NCBI GenBank assembly: GCA_030544235.1
Contig: CM060478.1
Location: forward strand, 24,685,227 to 24,749,226
DNA length: 64,000 nucleotides
Direction: 5' to 3'
Origin: Lepturacanthus savala
Lineage: Eukaryota; Chordata; Actinopteri; Scombriformes; Trichiuridae
How positions within the stretch are numbered: position 1 is the first letter of the stretch; the number at the start of each line of letters is the position of its first letter. Below, piece after piece: positions 50,603-61,543 of the stretch. The notes under the pieces are model-generated. The model saw nothing but the letters and a program-made list of their open reading frames with translations. It was not told the DNA's origin and did no database searches. Position numbers and translations under genes: made by a program.

Positions 50603-51141
50603 AATCTCCATATAAAACACAGGCAAGTACAGGACTTGGATACAATGTCTCCTGCTCATTATAGTCATACTAGCAGTGAGAGAAATGGGGCAAACACACA
50701 GATTGCCGGATGCTACAGCAGTTAAACCTGGTTAATTATGCTAGACATACAGGATATGACAGTGCTACAGGGTTACAGCTGCACTGCAAACTGTACCAGT
50801 TCTGGTAAAAGCCCATCCAATCAGAAGCTGCCCAGCATGTGCAGCCCCTTCACATCTCAGCATCCTTACAAAAACGCAGCATGCTGGCTTCCAAAACAGC
50901 AGCAAACAGCTCAGTCAAAAGTGTTGAGACCAAAACTGGAACCATGGCTGCAACTGATGAGCAGCATGCCGGTTCTCTCAAGACTGATTTGAATTGCAAA
51001 TGACACACATGGAAATGACACAAAAAGTCTTCAGCCATGCAGCTGCTCTGAGGAAAACATCTGCATGCCTACAGCACATGCTCTCAGTGACAATGCTAAC
51101 ATGCGATACGTAATCAGGATTTTTTTTTTTGGCACTTTATC

Positions 51142-51320
51142 TTAACCATTTAAGCTTCAGGCTTATTTGTCAGTTTTCCTGCTATAAATGAAAAATAAAT
51201 CTGGAATATCTCTACAACCACAAAGGTTATGGACTTAAACCTGGTATCAAAATATACATGTGAGGTGATTAAAGAAGTGTCAGTATAAATTCTTACTGTG
51301 ACAGAGCAACTATACCTAGA

Positions 51321-51378
<58 letters not shown>

Positions 51379-51667
51379 TATCTGCAATGCGTAGTTCAAT
51401 GATTAATACAATAAGAGTTCAAAGATCAATTATTTGTCCATAGAATCATGGAAATCATAATTAAATCACAATAGTCAGACCTACCAGTGATATATTAAAG
51501 TATTTTCTTATTGTATTGATGTAGATATTGACGATATATATTGATACTGTAAAAGTTTTACTACAGGTAAAAATACTTTAATGTTGTAACTAAGGTTTTC
51601 TCATGCGATATATGCATTAAACTCAATGCTGCTATGCATCAGGGGGTTTTGGATTTTAACAGGTTAA
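51142..51667 (+). repeat. Dispersed repeat, copy B (partner at 1578-2207)
   Basis: Same landmarks and orientation as copy A. It differs by a pure (AT)n expansion at 51326-51375 and by an extra segment near 51590-51650. It begins TTAACCATTTAA and ends TTTTAACAGGTTAA, giving short imperfect inverted ends with TTAA on both sides. Confidence 0.75.
51326..51375. repeat. (AT)25 microsatellite inside repeat copy B
   Basis: Pure AT run absent from the equivalent place in copy A, so it expanded after the copies separated. Confidence 0.9.
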
Positions 51668-54299
51668 ACCAAAGTATTATAGAAATACAATTTAATCCTT
51701 TGATTTTGAGCTTTTAACAGATCAGATGTTATAGTGGACTAAACAGTTGACCAACATCACCATCGGTAAAGCATCACTAGCGTGGCCAAGAATATTCAAA
51801 TTACATACATAGTACACATGGATGTTTATAAATATTACCTAAAATGTAAAGTTTCTGCTGCTTTCAGCAACACAAAAGCTAATGGTAAAGCTAATACTAA
51901 AGCAATTAACTGTTACCTTTAGTATTATTGCATAATCATTAGGTTGTTTATTATGAAATAAACCGTACGGAGGAGCACTTTCCTGGTAAAAATCCACAGA
52001 ATTTGATGCACTTTAGATCTTATGTTTGGTGTAAACAAAGGAATAACTGGGTCAGTGAATATTGAGCAACATGGAAAAAAAACTGCCCCTTCACAGAAAC
52101 TGAAACATTAGAACTTCATCAAGATGTTTTCTTTATCAGAGACAGAGATCACAGAGTTTGACTGGCAAGTGGTATCAATGATGTTCAAACATAAACTAAA
52201 ATAGAGACTTGATGATACATGTTTAGTCTTATTTAAAGTCTTACTTCTATATCTTTAGCGTCACATTTTGTCCAAAAGTAAATATTGGATCATCTGTATA
52301 TTTGATACCTTTTCATCTCTAATGTATTTTTTGTGCGTGTTATTGCAGCATCTTTGCCTCACTGACATGCAGCTACACAGATTCGGCTCAGAGAACGTAC
52401 AATAAAACAATAAGAGAAATGCTTGCTCAGCAAAGTGCTCATTGTGGGAGGATTGTGGGAGTTTGAGTCTACAGATGAGTCAAGAAGAACCATTACACAT
52501 AATATCAGAATGAATAGCACAGTAGTCTATTTTAGTGTCCGTGTGGGAATCGATCCTTCAAACCCACACAGCTGTTTATGCATTCCTCTTATTGAACATT
52601 GTAAAATACAGCAGGATTAACGTGATTTTAAACGGTTGTTGTTTAAATTAAACATGATGTTTTCTTACCCGCTTGGTGCCAAAGATGCATGTGTGTTACA
52701 AATGAATAAATGTATTAAGGTAGATGACATTCATTTTTTAGATATTAGTAATCTCTATCTACATGTCTGATGATATAAAACACAGAGTCGATAAGCACAA
52801 AAACACATCTGGCTTGTGTGGGTAGTTTAAGTGTCCCATGACGGTCCAAAATAAATTGGAGACATTAAAAAAACAAGGAAAGTAATACAGCTGTTCAGTA
52901 CAAAGAAACAGTACTTTCAAGGCACCAGGAAGGATTCTCTTCCTTATAAAATGCTGTATAATTACTTTTCCTACTGAGTCATTGCTTAATCTCCTAACCT
53001 CAACCATGCTATTCTATTAACATAATTACAACATTCTAAAGTCATTTTAATTAACTTGTAAAGCATGCAGAGACTCTTTCGTTCCCTTTAAATAAACCAA
53101 GGTTATCAGCCTTATAGGCAGTGCCTGCGTGGTGTATGTGCAGCAGCTGAAACCACCATCACACATTTTATCTTGTCAGAAAATGATACTTTAAAACAAG
53201 AACTTTCAGTTGTTATGGCTGCTGCATCCTATTTGCCAAATGGTGCCTACTGGTAAAATGATGATTACATGTAAATATCTATTCAGTCTAAAACTCCTAG
53301 CTTGTCTAACGATTGATATGGGATGTTTTCAGACATAGGAGGAAAAAAAAGGTTCAAACCTAATCAAGTACAGATATTACAAGAATGAATCAAAGGCTTG
53401 AATTATGCTTTGATAGGCTGAAAAAATATATTCAAATCTCTGCAAACATTTCTGGTTTAAATTTCCCTTCTTCATAACTGCAGGGCTCTTTTTTTTTTTT
53501 TTTACAGTGTGTCTCCAACACATTCTCAGAGTTCCATATGTGTGTCTGTTCTTCAGGATCCCGATCACTGCCTAATCCAACCTCAGAAAGGTGTGAAGAA
53601 AGAGATTTTGAAATCATTTGGCTTGTTGGACAAGCATAGTGGAACAAACCTCAGGAAGAGCAGGAGAGAATGGATCCTTCTCCCAGGATGAACACAACGT
53701 GCGATAGATGTAACATGTACAGAATACAACACAAATTACAGAACAACAGGATGCCAAAAGATTTATAATACTCTATTCATGAGGAATGTGATGAAGAGGA
53801 CACCAAGCAGCTGGTCTCTCTTTGTCTATGACAGTCTGGCAAATAACAATGAGGTGAAGCAGGAAAAATTAAAGGAGATGTTGAAAGTCAAATAAAAAAA
53901 TTACACATTGTGTCTCAATAAAGTTCCTTAATGAAAAACACAATCTGCAGCTTCTAAAAGCCACAACATTTAACAAAGTGAATAAGAAGCTGTCGTTTCC
54001 ATCTCAGCAGACCACTGAAGCCCTGTTTTCTATGGTCTGAATCACCATGCATTTGCCTTTACTTGGTGTTGCTCGGCGTATAATGGAAACTGTTTGTCTG
54101 GTGATGTTTCACCATGGAAACACTGTTGGGCAGGAGAACTCGGAGAAGACTGCACAACTAGTGGGAATCGGACCCACACACATTCACTGCATCTGGTTTT
54201 CTGTCATAGTACTTTTAACCATTATTCACATGTACAGTACGTGGCTGAAAAAAATACAAAAAACAGTACAGTAATCCCACACCAATTTCATATAGCTTG

Positions 54300-54338
<39 letters not shown>

Positions 54339-55275
54339 CAGATTGTTGCCCGTTTCCCTTATATTGTGATGATCTATGCAACTTTTCCCTCTTTTGCAAG
54401 CAAACCTGGTGCCAAAAAGGAAACCTCGAAACAACCCTGCATAATGTCCCATGATTAACTTCAGTTGAATTTGTGGTTTTCCAGAATACCTGCACATGAC
54501 AAATGCATTAAGGAGAGAGAGAGAATTGGGTAAAATGTATGAAATTATGGTTCTAGGTAGACAACATGAATACTAGGTCACTTAAACTGCCAACACTATG
54601 GAAAGAATCTTAAGTGTTGTCAATAAATCTATCTCTAAATAATAAACCTCTATGAAAGTCTGACTCAACCATCCACCACCACACTCAAGGCCAGAGGATG
54701 CTTGAAAAGAAGTAGTTAGTATGACATGTTGTTGGACTAAATCTGAAAGTAAAAGGGTTTTTTAAGCAGAGTAAACTGCCAAATGAGGATAAAACATCAC
54801 ATAGGCTACTCTTGGACAGATTGGCATTTCTCTTACTGTATGTAAAATGAGAGGTTTAATAAAAAACCTTAGAGAAATTCAGATACTGCCTACTTTTTCC
54901 TCCTTGTACAAGCCTGTGTGTCAGGGTAGAGTCATAGACTTCTATCCCACAAAATCAGAAATAGAAGCAATTAAATCAATAACATCTGTATAAGGTGACC
55001 AATGTCTTTGTTTGGAGGAGGTGGGTAGATCCTATAAATGAAGAGTTTCCAGGCATATTGCTGATCCTTTGAACTCAAACATTGATTTCTAATTAATCCT
55101 AACCAAGTGCCTTTGTGCCTAAACCTAATCAGACCTTACCAACAGCATTGCCACAGCAAAAACACTTATAATCATCACAATTAACAGATTTCTAACAGAA
55201 AATATGTCCAACAACACAGAAGTGGCTCTCATACAGATGAAAAAAAGACTGAGAGAAATGTATCTAATAATGACA
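51668..55275. other. Unclassified non-coding stretch
   Basis: No supported gene or transposon in 3.6 kb. It contains a T run near 53488-53503 and a TC tract (54303-54334). The frames at 53.5 and 54.05-54.4 kb are short and featureless. Confidence 0.5.
54303..54334. repeat. (TC)16 microsatellite
   Basis: Pure TC run. Arg/Glu repeat frames on the minus strand derive from it. Confidence 0.95.
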
Positions 55276-55287
55276 TGGATGAGTTTA

Positions 55288-55637
55288 GTCAGTCAGTCAT
55301 TTTCTATACCTGCTTATTCCTCATTAGGGTCGCAGGGGTCTGCTGGAGCCTATCCCAGCGTGTTACGGTGAGAGGCAGGGATACACCCCAGATGGTCGCC
55401 AGCCAATCGTGGGGCACACACACCATTCACTCACACACTCACACCTACGGGCAATTTAGAGTCTCCAATTAACCTGAGCATGTTTTTGGACTGTGGGAGG
55501 AAGCTGGAGTACCTGGTGAAAACCCACGCAGACACGGGGAGAACATGCAAACTCCACACAGAAAGGCCCCAGACCCAGGACCAAGGAGGTCTTGAACCTG
55601 CGACCTTCTCGCTAACCCCTGCGCCACCGTGTCGCCC
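55288..55637 (-). mobile_element. tRNA-derived SINE, copy 3
   Basis: Minus-strand copy with the tRNA-like head at the right. Exact duplication GGATGAGTTTA at 55277-55287 and 55639-55649 (the preceding T also matches). It lacks about 15 bp of the head (the GAGAGGCAACAGCG part present in copy 1), which removes part of the A-box to B-box interval. The left end is GTCAGTCAGTCATTTTCTAT, the complement of the 3' tail. Confidence 0.93.
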
Positions 55638-56047
55638 TGGATGAGTTTATATTGGAGTAAATTGAAAGCCCAATGTGTGTCATAAGGACACATTAACATC
55701 AGTATCACTGAGACACAGAGGCCTGACAATACTTGCTATGTAGAACATGTTGCTTTGATATGGTCTTGCTATGAAGAACCTGGACAACTGCTACGTGAAG
55801 AAGACTGTATGGAAAAATTGTCAAACACAGTTCCCTGTATTGGAAACATGAGTGTATATTATAAGGGGATATTAATTTGGATGAAGCACAGCGACTCCCA
55901 TAGACATGCGCTAATTAAAGAACACACCCTAAAGTGCCCTTTGAAATGTTTAAATGTACACTTGGTGGTGAAAACACATACTCCAGATTCCACTGGGACC
56001 AAGCAATGCAAAAAGAACCTGACATAATGTCAGTGAGGCCCCTCAGA

Positions 56048-56067
56048 CCCCCCCCCCCCCCCCCCCC
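56048..56067. repeat. Poly-C tract (20 bases)
   Basis: Pure C run; the second such tract in the window (see 28211). Confidence 0.9.
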
Positions 56068-56145
56068 AGGGAATTTTTTCCTTCTCCTATGTCTTCTTCA
56101 ACATCCACATGTTAAATCTACACACTTTTGATCACTTATAGTCAC

Positions 56146-56187
56146 TGCAAACTACCTTACCAGTTAGACTACTCAAGGTAGTTTGCA
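56146..56187. repeat. Perfect hairpin (13-bp stem, 16-base loop)
   Basis: Arms TGCAAACTACCTT (56146-56158) and AAGGTAGTTTGCA (56175-56187) are exact complements. Flanking bases do not extend the pairing. Confidence 0.92.
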
Positions 56188-56419
56188 TGCCTCCTGCATT
56201 GGAATTTCAGAGTCAAAAAAAAAAAAAAATAAAAAACATATGATTGATTGCCTTTATCTTACTTTGTCTGGCTCTGCCAATTAAGTTCCCTGCCCATACT
56301 TCCTGCCCCATTACTCTGCCTCCCCTCAACCTCTCCGGACAGTCTGGGTGTGATTCAGTGGGAGAAGAGGATCTGACTCACTGACATTCTCATGAGAGTC
56401 TAGACATTATTAATTTCCA

Positions 56420-56448
56420 GGTGGCACAAAAGCATCTTTTGTGCCACC
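56420..56448. repeat. Perfect hairpin (13-bp stem, 3-base loop)
   Basis: Arms GGTGGCACAAAAG (56420-56432) and CTTTTGTGCCACC (56436-56448) around CAT. No T run follows, so it does not look like a terminator. Confidence 0.92.
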
Positions 56449-57757
56449 AGCTTTTCCTGATTAGCCAGTGAGACAGTCTGGGGGGGGTTGGAGTGGGTGG
56501 GTGGGGGTGAGTGACGCCCTTTCCCCTCAGTAAAATGTGGGTTATATCTCAACTGAGTTTGGAAATCTATTGGGATTTGCAATCATATGAGTCTGTATCA
56601 TTGTGGGAGGTAATGTGTATATTCCAGATGTGTGTGTGGTCCTGTGGGTTGAGTGTGAGTGACAGAAAGGGAGAAAATGTGTACACTTCCCACTATGATT
56701 AATGCCTGAGTGGGACCACCAGCGATGATGACCTAGGCGGAACATCTTTGTCTCTCCAGAGTGTCCAGTACTGACTCAGACCCACCCCAAAACATGCACT
56801 ACTTTAATACTACAGTAAGGCACCAATCAAATTCATTGCACCAGTGTTGATGCTGTTGAATCGGTGCACAGCTAGACATGTCTGAGCTGTTCTTAGTCAC
56901 TGCTGCTAAAAGATCAAGACTATGTCATTTGATACATGTTTAACAAAAGAATTGAAATTTACACAAGCTTTATAAGTTTAAATATTCAGGCATCAGTTTT
57001 CAGAGACAATTCTGCAGTATTCTGTAGCTGTTTTTAAATTAGTCTAAGATGATTTGTATATCTTGCTCAAGGCATTTTTCTAACACTAACTTGTGTGGAA
57101 ACATGGACTGAGGCTTGATTAATCCTTTATGAGTTTTTAAGAGAAAACAGAAAATCCCTAAAACAGGATACATGACATGATTTCTATGAATTTTACAGAA
57201 AGTAAAAAATGGGGTCAGTTTTTTGAGTGTCAGGGTTCATGATGACCAATTAAAACCAACCATCAGTGCTGCTCGTTATTGACATGCCCTCCTTTTCTGG
57301 CAGTTGTGCTCAGTCAACTCTCCATTTAGTGTATCAGTCGTGAAACAATACAACAAACTGGTTTGCAAATTTCAGACCTCTTGGTCATAAAGTTTGGGAC
57401 TCAGGACAAAGTCTGTACTGTGGTGGTTGTGGCCGCTGTGTAGGGGGGAGGTGGGATCCCCTCTGCGTCAGATAAGTCACAAGGGCCTTTCCTCTGATGT
57501 AATCCTCTTCTGATTCATTCTCTTCAACTTGCTGTATCCCTTTTTCCATCTTGGAAGAATACATCCACCAAATCAGTGAAACAGTGGCCTAGTATTTTTA
57601 ACAGTCCTATGAAAGTTGGCTTTGATGGCTTTACTTAGTATCAACTTGTGTCAAGTCACCTTGTGATCCTATGTCCCGATACACACACCATAGTACATAA
57701 GTATTATTTAGACATGACAACAAATGCTTATTGAGCCAAGAAGTCCAGAGAATATGT

Positions 57758-57804
57758 ATCTATTCTGGGTTTAAAGGCAGGAATGAAGAAGCTTCATCTA
57801 ACAG
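57758..57804 (+). repeat. 47-bp direct repeat, left copy
   Basis: 41 of 47 positions match 58574-58620. The pair brackets the inverted Tc1 relics at 57805-58545. Confidence 0.85.
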
Positions 57805-58135
57805 GAACCATGATGCTGCTCATTTACTGGTGTGTTGTCTTGTCGAAACACGCAATTTAATTGAGAAGGCAACATGACCTCTTCAAGTATTTTGAGATAG
57901 GCAAACTGATCCATGTATGTCATAAATAGGCCTGACACCATAGATAGAGAAACATCCCCATATCATGATGCTTGCAGCACCATGCTTCGTTGTCTTCAGG
58001 GCAAACTGTGGCTTAAATCAGTGTTTGGTGGATATCTGATAAACTACCTGTGACCCTTGGACCTGAAAAGAACAATCTTACTTTCATCAGTGCACAAAAT
58101 GTTTCTCCATTTCTCTTTAGGCAGTTGATGTGTTT
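57805..58135 (-). pseudogene. Tc1 transposase relic, minus-strand half
   Basis: The complement reads, across frames, a CTDESK-like segment (first catalytic Asp codon at 58086-58088), a long middle with CCKHHDMG-like words, and CVFRQDNTP (second catalytic Asp codon at 57837-57839). Stops and frameshifts are frequent. It covers the first-to-second Asp part of the catalytic domain and stops there. Its segment around TGCCTATCTCAAAATACTTG is repeated in the opposite direction in the plus-strand half next to it. Confidence 0.72.
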
Positions 58136-58159
58136 GTTAGAAAATTGTGTCCATCAGAA

Positions 58160-58545
58160 TGAAGACAAGGCACCATGGACCAAACTACCTATATCAAAAT
58201 ACCTGAACAGGTCATGTTGCCTTATGCCAAAGAGGAAAAAGCCTTGAAATGTGTGTTTCAACAAGACAATGACCCAAAATACACCAGTAACTCAGAAGCA
58301 TCTTGGTTCCAGACCATTAAAGTCCTGGAGTGGCCAACCTAATTCCCAGACCTTAATCCCATTCAAAAGTTGTGAGCTGACATCAAAAATGCTGTTTCTG
58401 AAGCAAAACCAAGAAAAAACAGAAATTGCAAGGGTGAAATACTTTTTCACATGTGCCAGACCAACTCCATGCAACACAGATGTGAAGCAGTTCTCAGAAA
58501 CCATGGTTGTAATTAACTATTACTTTAGTGACTCATAGGAAGGCT
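58160..58545 (+). pseudogene. Tc1 transposase relic, plus-strand half
   Basis: From about 58170 the frame reads CVFQQDNDPKYTS (second catalytic Asp at 58265-58267), then IKVLEWPT, a TAA stop at 58340-58342, FPDLNPIQKL and a C-terminal ADIKNAVSEAKPRKN stretch. The catalytic Glu of the NPIE motif reads Gln (58364-58366, CAA), so the active site is lost. The Asp-to-Glu interval is 32 residues, implying a small deletion. It overlaps in content with the minus-strand half, so the two cannot be one simple gene. Confidence 0.78.
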
Positions 58546-58571
58546 AATAATAATAATAATAATAATAATAA
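58544..58571. repeat. (TAA)9 microsatellite
   Basis: Pure trinucleotide run between the transposase relic and the right 47-bp repeat. Confidence 0.9.
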
Positions 58572-58573
58572 GC

Positions 58574-58620
58574 ATCTATTCTAGGTTTAAAGTCAGGGAT
58601 GGAGAAGCTGCTTCTAACAG
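58574..58620 (+). repeat. 47-bp direct repeat, right copy
   Basis: Partner of 57758-57804 with six differences. Confidence 0.85.
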
Positions 58621-58783
58621 CAGCTGGTTGCACAACTAAAACTCAGCTAATTTTAATCAAGAACGTGGGCCCTGCAGAAGAAATATATGGCTAGATATAA
58701 GAGATCTAGGAGCTGAGCGCCAGCAGATAAGAGCGGTGGACATGGTCTAGAGAGGAATCTGCCTTGACAGTGTCAAGGTCCCC
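58621..58783. other. Spacer between two Tc1 relics
   Basis: No recognisable content. Confidence 0.5.
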
Positions 58784-59590
58784 TTTGAACACTATGCCAT
58801 GTGTTTAAAAATGTGAGTAAAGCCAAAATCCTTATATTTTTTGCATTGGGAACACTGCATTTTATATCCTAAATCAAAATGTGAAGAAACATTTTGTCAA
58901 TTTTGGAAATATATGTAAAATTAAAAATGAGAATTGAGTTTTCCTTTAAAAACTCCAACTGAACTGTGAATCACTAAACTAATATTTAGTTTTATAACAA
59001 AGGTTTCTGAGAACGGCTTCACATCTGTGTTGCAAGGAATAAACCAACATCTAGCACCTATGAATGGGTATTTCAGTATCACAATTCCTCAGAATTTCAT
59101 GATTTTGCCTCAGAAACAGCATTTTTATGTCACCCCACAAGTTTTCCAATGGGATTAAGGTCTGAGAATTGGGTTGGCCACTCCAGATCTTTAATTTTGT
59201 TGGTCTGGAACCAAGATGCTGCTGGTCAAAAATGCTGTTTGAGTTTCTGAAGCAAAACCAAGAAATTCAGAGGAATTGTGAGGCTGAAATACCCATTCAT
59301 AGGTGCCAGAACTTGATCAACTCCATGCAACACAGATATTCATTCAAACTAAATATTACTTCAGCGAAATGCTAAATGCTTAGTGGAATGCTAAAACTTG
59401 AATATTTTTTTAGTTTATTCAGTAAATATTTAAGTTTGTAAATAAAAATCAGGCATTGCTATTTCTTTGAACAACCTAATATTCATCTATCTTCATTTTC
59501 TGGAAAGTTTTTTTTTTTTTTTACATTGGAAGGTTTTTGGCTTTACTCACATTTTAAACACATGGCTATTATTTTAAACTCAACTGTATA
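58784..59590. mobile_element. Tc1-type fold-back relic
   Basis: Inverted ends: left 58798-58832 (CATGTGTTTAAAAATGTGAG...) and right about 59534-59590 (complement, ending CAACTGTATA). The outermost ~10 bp of the left end are lost. These ends match the MITE at 19926-20110. Inside, a minus-strand transposase C-terminal fragment (about 58980-59200) meets a plus-strand fragment of the same region (about 59220-59365), forming a large imperfect palindrome. Confidence 0.75.
59220..59365 (+). pseudogene. Tc1 transposase C-terminal fragment
   Basis: The plus strand reads KMLFEFLKQNQEIQRN then CEAEIPIHRCQNLINSMQHR, the C-terminal helix region of a Tc1 transposase. The same stretch occurs inverted at about 58980-59135 and, more degraded, in the plus-strand relic at 58380-58500 (CQTNSMQHRCEAV in one frame). 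No catalytic residue is included in this fragment. Confidence 0.65.
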
Positions 59591-60494
59591 TCTATTTAAT
59601 CATTCAAGTCTCTAACATAATCCCCAGATAAGATTTGTTTTTACTTGAGAGAAAGTTTTTTATGGGCTTATTTGTGCAAATAGAAACCATAGTTTTTGTA
59701 GAGTACAAAATGGAAAAAACAAATTCACTCAACTCAACTGTTGTAATTATATGCATGAAAACTGTGGTTGGAAAATGGGCTCAAATGGTTTAAATAATTG
59801 GTTAAATTTGTTCATAATAAAAAAAACAAGTTTTCTTTCCCTCCCCCTCCTACCGAAATACACAGTGTTCTGGTTGAGCCCCATCAGACACATCCCACAG
59901 TCCGGAAGGAGGGGGCGGCTCCATGGATCCTGGGACGGTTACTATTAACTTCCACTTGTGTTGTGACATCAACCAGGTTTCAGCAACACCACAGAGGAGG
60001 TCATACCGCAACAGAATGAGTGGGTGGTCTTAACAGAGGCCTCAAGAGTTACATACAAACACTGATAGTGTTGTTTTCTCCTTCATAATTGAGACCCTTT
60101 AAATAAATTTAACAATGTGGAACATTTAAGCTTTAGCTGATCCCAAGTCACTGCTGAAACTCGAAACACTACATAGTTGAGTTCCAAAGTACCAAACAGT
60201 GATCTAGAAGGTTGGGATTTACAATATTCATCCAATGTTGATCGTTACAGTAACATATACTTCTGTGGGTCTGAGAGTTGTTTATAAAAAGATGTATAGT
60301 TTATAGATATATAGATTTATAGATAGATAGTTTATAGATCATCACTCATGGTCGGTCAGTCTCATGGGAAGAAAAAACATCCAAACTTCCCTAGTGGCTT
60401 CTAAAAAACACGTCTGCAGGTTAATCCACTTCCCCGCTCTCCTTCTACATGATCAGTATGCATAATATTTTCACCAGAATGTAGAAATACAGTT
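59591..60494. other. Unclassified non-coding stretch
   Basis: Nothing recognisable. A GATA/TATAGAT-like simple patch lies at about 60296-60340. Confidence 0.5.
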
Positions 60495-60508
60495 AAATAT
60501 ACTGGTAC

Positions 60509-60816
60509 CAGTGGTTCTCAAAGACCCAGGGGTCCTTGTGGGGGAGGTCAAGGGGTCGCATAAAAAAAAAGGAGAATCCTTTATTTTTATTATAATTACA
60601 TCCATAAGTAAAACAATAACAGAATGTAAGGAATGCCTTATATACAAAATCCTTTATTCAATATCACATTCATTATTTCCTATTATTTTTTGTATTATTT
60701 TTCATTTGCACAATTATTCATTTAATTTCAAATTTTATGTACCATTTGAAACCCATTTTAAATTAAAACATAATTTAAAAATTAAACATTGACATGAAAA
60801 AGTTTGAGAACCACTG
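60509..60816. mobile_element. hAT-type MITE
   Basis: Perfect 14-bp inverted ends CAGTGGTTCTCAAA (60509-60522) and TTTGAGAACCACTG (60803-60816), the classic hAT/Charlie-like terminus. The 8-bp AAATATAC occurs at 60495-60502 and directly after the right end at 60817-60824, the hAT duplication length. Six extra bases (TGGTAC) separate the left duplication from the left terminus. AT-rich and non-coding. Confidence 0.85.
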
Positions 60817-60824
60817 AAATATAC

Positions 60825-60964
60825 AACATGTGCAGTTAGTTGCATGCAATGAAGAAAAAAAATGTGAAAAGCTTTGTTTTATCATGAATTATCTCTTATG
60901 TTATTAATTCTCATCATTTATATGCCAGCTGTGACACACACACATGCACACCCACGATGTGTGA
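60825..60964. other. Short spacer
   Basis: Contains ACACACACACA only; nothing else recognisable. Confidence 0.5.
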
Positions 60965-61543
60965 GTCATGAATGAGCCGGTTAAAAGCCGTCTTTGAAGT
61001 GAAGGATGGGAGCCGGCTCACGTCCATCCACAAACCTTTTTTTTTTTTTTAACTTTTGGAAAAGTACCTGCAGGTGCTTTGGGCGCTGGCTACAGGTGTC
61101 AGGTGCAACCAATCATGTAAGGGTTGACAAGGGTCACCTCACCAAACAGGGAAGAGTGGGGTAGCAGTGCTAATCAACAAAGGACTTTTTTTTTTTTGCT
61201 TTTGATTGCTGTATTTAATTTTATATTTTCTATTTTTTCAGTACTTTCCTTGTTTTGTTAGGTGTAGGTGTTAGGTGCCTTGTGTAGCAAGTTAGAAAGT
61301 TACAAGGGATTTTACAACTGTAAATGCAATTGGCTACAGCAATTTATTGAAATCTATTATGTCTGTCTATTATGTCTGTCTTCATATACGAATCACAAGA
61401 CAAAACAAAGCTAAATTTGTCTGAATTACAAAGGTATAAGTGATAAAATGGAGAACTGCTTGGGAGCCGAAAGAGCCATCTCTTCTTAGTGAGCAGAGCC
61501 AAATTATTCGGCTCACTAAAAAGAGATTAAGTTCCCATCACTA
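60965..61543. repeat. hAT-type MITE fragment with GAGCCGGCTC words
   Basis: AATGAGCCGGTTAAAAGCCG, GGGAGCCGGCTCACG, GGGAGCCGAAAGAGCC and ATTCGGCTCACTAAAAAGAG precede a right end GTTCCCATCACTA. These are hallmarks of a fish hAT MITE that I recall. The left terminus and target duplication were not found. Confidence 0.55.

Larger units (their letters stand above)
45556..51141. other. Unclassified stretch with several simple repeats
   Basis: No supported gene or transposon. Simple tracts: CA at 46854-46876, 48413-48454, 48722-48795, 50519-50533 and 50563-50602; TA at 50109-50172; a short A run near 47834. A CpG-bearing segment at about 47460-47760 has open frames on both strands (minus 47428-47652, plus 47476-47748) without a recognisable family. 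Confidence 0.5.
55650..57757. other. Unclassified stretch with C tract and hairpins
   Basis: No supported gene. It holds a 20-base C tract (56048-56067), two perfect hairpins (listed separately) and an A run near 56216-56229. Confidence 0.5.

Noticed and set aside
56420..56448. Hairpin as a transcription terminator or microRNA precursor
   Set aside because: No T run follows, and a 13-bp stem with a 3-base loop is far shorter than a microRNA precursor.
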